From the NCBI GenBank assembly GCA_963969395.1, contig OZ017796.1, positions 8,000,501-8,064,500 of the forward strand: a stretch of 64,000 bases of DNA. Direction: 5' to 3'. How positions within the stretch are numbered: the stretch's first letter is position 1; each line of letters begins with the position of its first letter. The position numbers and the translations under genes are program-made. The notes beneath the pieces were generated by a model. The model was not told where the DNA came from and made no database searches. It saw nothing but the letters and a program-made list of their open reading frames with translations. This document shows, one piece after another, positions 61,685-64,000 of this stretch. The stretch is from Pseudoscleropodium purum (taxonomy: Eukaryota; Streptophyta; Bryopsida; Hypnales; Brachytheciaceae).

Positions 61685-64000
61685 TCAAACGTTGATACCG
61701 CCATGAGCACCTGTTAGCGATACTGCTCTTTCCATATCTTCTACAATTGACTTCCTGAGGGCATCATCACGTATGGTCCAAATATGGATAAAATGAAGGT
61801 GAACAATCTTCTCTATGATTCTATTCAAACCGTGCAAAGTGCAAATATGCACTCTATCTAATGGAATTGCAAAAATTGGTCTCCATCGTTGTTTTGTGGC
61901 TTCACCCGTCAAAGGTTTGGCTATGATTTTTTTTGAGAATAAACCTTCGTTCCAAGAGTGCTTGCATCTCTTAAGCCTTGCAACTTTAGCATCTATTTGG
62001 GAGCCAGTCGTTGATTTCACTCGCTCTTAGCAACAATAGATACACGAATGTAAGCTGTTGGCACCGTGTTTCAATCCGTAAACACGCTTGATCGTTTTCA
62101 TGTCTCCGGCAAGATGCCACTCGACAGGGAAATCGCCGATTCTTGGAACATTCAGCAACGGACCCTCTCCTTGTAACTTAATCAAACTGGGGATTTGGGT
62201 TTGATCCAATACCCACTTTAAGATCTCGTATGACTCTCGTGGCACTTGAAATGATGCGATAGGCCAAATCTCTCTCTCTGACTGCACAGAAAAATACCGC
62301 TCACTATCAATGTCGATGCTGTTATCTAAAGCTCGGTTCATCAACGTGATAGACACCCTTTCCATTTTTTGTGCGTGTATGATCTCTGCTTCGTCAAGTT
62401 TGAGTACGAAGATCAAGGGCTTTCCATTCAATTCTGAAACAAGATCAATCACTAAATTAGAAAATGAACGTAATCAACGTCTGCATGCATGAGAAGAAAA
62501 ACTTTTGATGATGGATACCGAGAAATTACTATACTCCCGTGGCTTTGAACGGATGTGGACAAAGTACTTCAATTTTCGCTAACATTTTTTTTTCAATATC
62601 GATGAGGTTCCGAACAACAATATGATAGGGCCCTCCTGGCAACTGGCAAACGAGACAACTTACACAAGACACAAAAGACTCTATCATATTTCACATGAAA
62701 ACATTTAACTTACAAGCTCTATTAACTGATAGATGTAATACAATAGATCTCCAGTCCCCTCCAGTCCTCCGAAAACGAAGTTGACCAATGTAGAAGCAGT
62801 TTGCGTCCCTACAGCACTCGAGACTTGACTGGGAAAGGGACTCAGACTTGGGAACGAAACTGGCTGGCACTGAACCACTCTAGCCAGAGTTGGAACTTAT
62901 TAACTTAAGCTTATTAACTTATCATAGTGTTGTTCCGAAGAGCCTCCGAATCCGAATGGTTCCCTAGGAAAGAGAGCAGCAAGACAAGGCTGCAACCAGC
63001 TCCTCCCCAGTTCTCTTAGCTAGTCTCAAGTACAAAGGGCAGCAGATCAGGCATGGGAACAGAAGGGAAGGAATCGAATCGAATCTCAGTGGTGATATGA
63101 AGATATGAAGTTCACAAGAGATATGAGTCCAAGCGACGGACTGCAAACAGAGCATATTCACTAACTCACTGACAGGAAGGTCTTTTCAAGTAGCTTTGAA
63201 TTGTAAATGGATCGATTCATGTAAAGAGTTACGATTACAAAAAAATTGAGAAAAAATAGGTTTGGCGGTTACCTGATGGCGTTATCCCATACAGCTCCAC
63301 CATACAGCTCCACCATAGTACGTTGCACTTGTTCAATATCAACAAAGATTGAGTTCATTTCGTTGAGTGAAACCCTCACAAGATCCGTAGACTTTGATTT
63401 TGGCATCTTATCCAAATAGAAATTTGCCATGCGGATGCCGACTGCACTCAATTTTGAAGTCTCGCACATTGATACTACTTCCGTCTCTGAGAGTAATGAG
63501 GCCAGGACTTTACCGGTTCCAGTTTGCATTGTTTTATCACCACGCAAACGTTTTCGTGATCCAGTTTCTTGGTTTATAGTTTGAATGAGACTTGATGTTG
63601 TTGGGGCAATGACAAATCGCAATGATCTCAGCCTGCGCTTTATTTGACCTCTAGTCGGTGCTAAACAAGATAAATCCTTCCTTAGGCGAATGGTGGTGCG
63701 GTATCCGTAAGGCGACTTTTTTAGATTCTACAATCGCAGCTCTCTCTCCGCCTCAAAGGTATTAGTCACTCTTTTTAAATTAGATTTAATCGACCTGATT
63801 TTACCCTCATACCTCTCACGTAAGGCTTCAATCTCAATCCAGTAGTGGATTTCTAACTGCAAAGAATTTTCTTCGTTTTGGCTTGACCAGACGTTCATGC
63901 GGCGCAAATACTCCTCAAATTCAGCATTTAAGCGTTGGCATTCTAGTTTTACAGATTGGACTTGGCTCTTGAGTAACTCACTGGTTGCTAAAGTTTGTTG
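61685..64000 (-). pseudogene. Transposon-like gene, broken by two in-frame stops, truncated by the window edge
   Basis: The right part (64000-63273) is open from the window edge except for TAG at 63728-63730. It starts with a coiled-coil-like stretch (KLECQRLNAEFEEYLRRMN), passes through Arg/Lys-rich sequence and ends at a CAG|GTAACC donor. The left part (62452-61685) is one frame broken only by TAA at 62027-62029. It includes ESYEILKWVLDQTQIPSLIK, DFPVEWHLAGDMKTIKRVYG, the CIYCC cysteine pair and IPLDRVHICTLHGLNRIIEK. The order GD-x-K, Gly-Ala, CxxC, then IP..VH...LH..RI is seen in widespread transposon-derived proteins of plants and animals, but I cannot name the superfamily. The two parts do not join in phase, so at least one middle exon lies in 62453-63272. 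Probably a dead element. Confidence 0.6.

Noticed and set aside
1..64000. tRNA, rRNA, snRNA or CRISPR arrays.
   Set aside because: I looked for B boxes, cloverleaf-compatible arms and evenly spaced direct repeats. Only isolated B-box-like motifs and ordinary minisatellites were found.

Overview
The window is nuclear DNA of a land plant. Genes carry spliceosomal GT-AG introns. Two gene products have plastid-type leaders (an LQY1 zinc-finger protein and a DUF1517/FLAP1-type protein), and a third looks like a thylakoid-lumen alpha-carbonic anhydrase. One gene encodes a central-pair protein of motile flagella (CFAP119/C1a-32 family), which seed plants without swimming sperm do not need. Together these point to a seed-free plant with swimming sperm, most likely a bryophyte such as a moss. 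I cannot name the species.

Layout. 1-321: 3' end of a gene for an AT-hook-like protein (+). 1852-5153: a two-exon DDE-type transposase-like pseudogene (-). About 5.2-13.7 kb: AT-rich, gene-poor, with two fold-back elements (6627-6978 and 7882-8103). 15.5-21.5 kb: compact island with LQY1 (-), a seven-exon FLAP1-type gene (-) and, divergently, the Pol III subunit RPC9 (+). 22-26 kb: AT-rich with telomere-like and tandem repeats. 26.9-29.9 kb: CFAP119 (+), convergent with a nine-exon alpha-carbonic anhydrase (30109-33867, -) that carries a CACTA-like MITE in an intron. 36.9-41.6 kb: a four-exon RNA-dependent RNA polymerase of the RDR1/RDR2 type (-). 42-61 kb: mostly AT-rich and gene-poor, holding a second broken transposase (49.3-50.5 kb), microsatellites, repeat copies also found in the first half, and a 326-bp palindrome. 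61.7-64 kb: a third broken transposon-like gene that runs off the right edge.

The genes do not form a pathway. LQY1, the FLAP1-type protein and the carbonic anhydrase are all expected in the chloroplast. RPC9 and RDR belong to RNA metabolism and CFAP119 to the sperm axoneme. The gene models were built by hand: exons were joined so that splice sites, phase and family similarity agree, and all six gene models close with a continuous frame.

Most notable are the three transposon-derived genes whose reading frames are broken by isolated TAA/TAG codons, the fold-back elements, the MITE in the carbonic anhydrase intron, an 8-nt first coding segment in RPC9, and a transposase whose third catalytic acid is replaced by an AT microsatellite.
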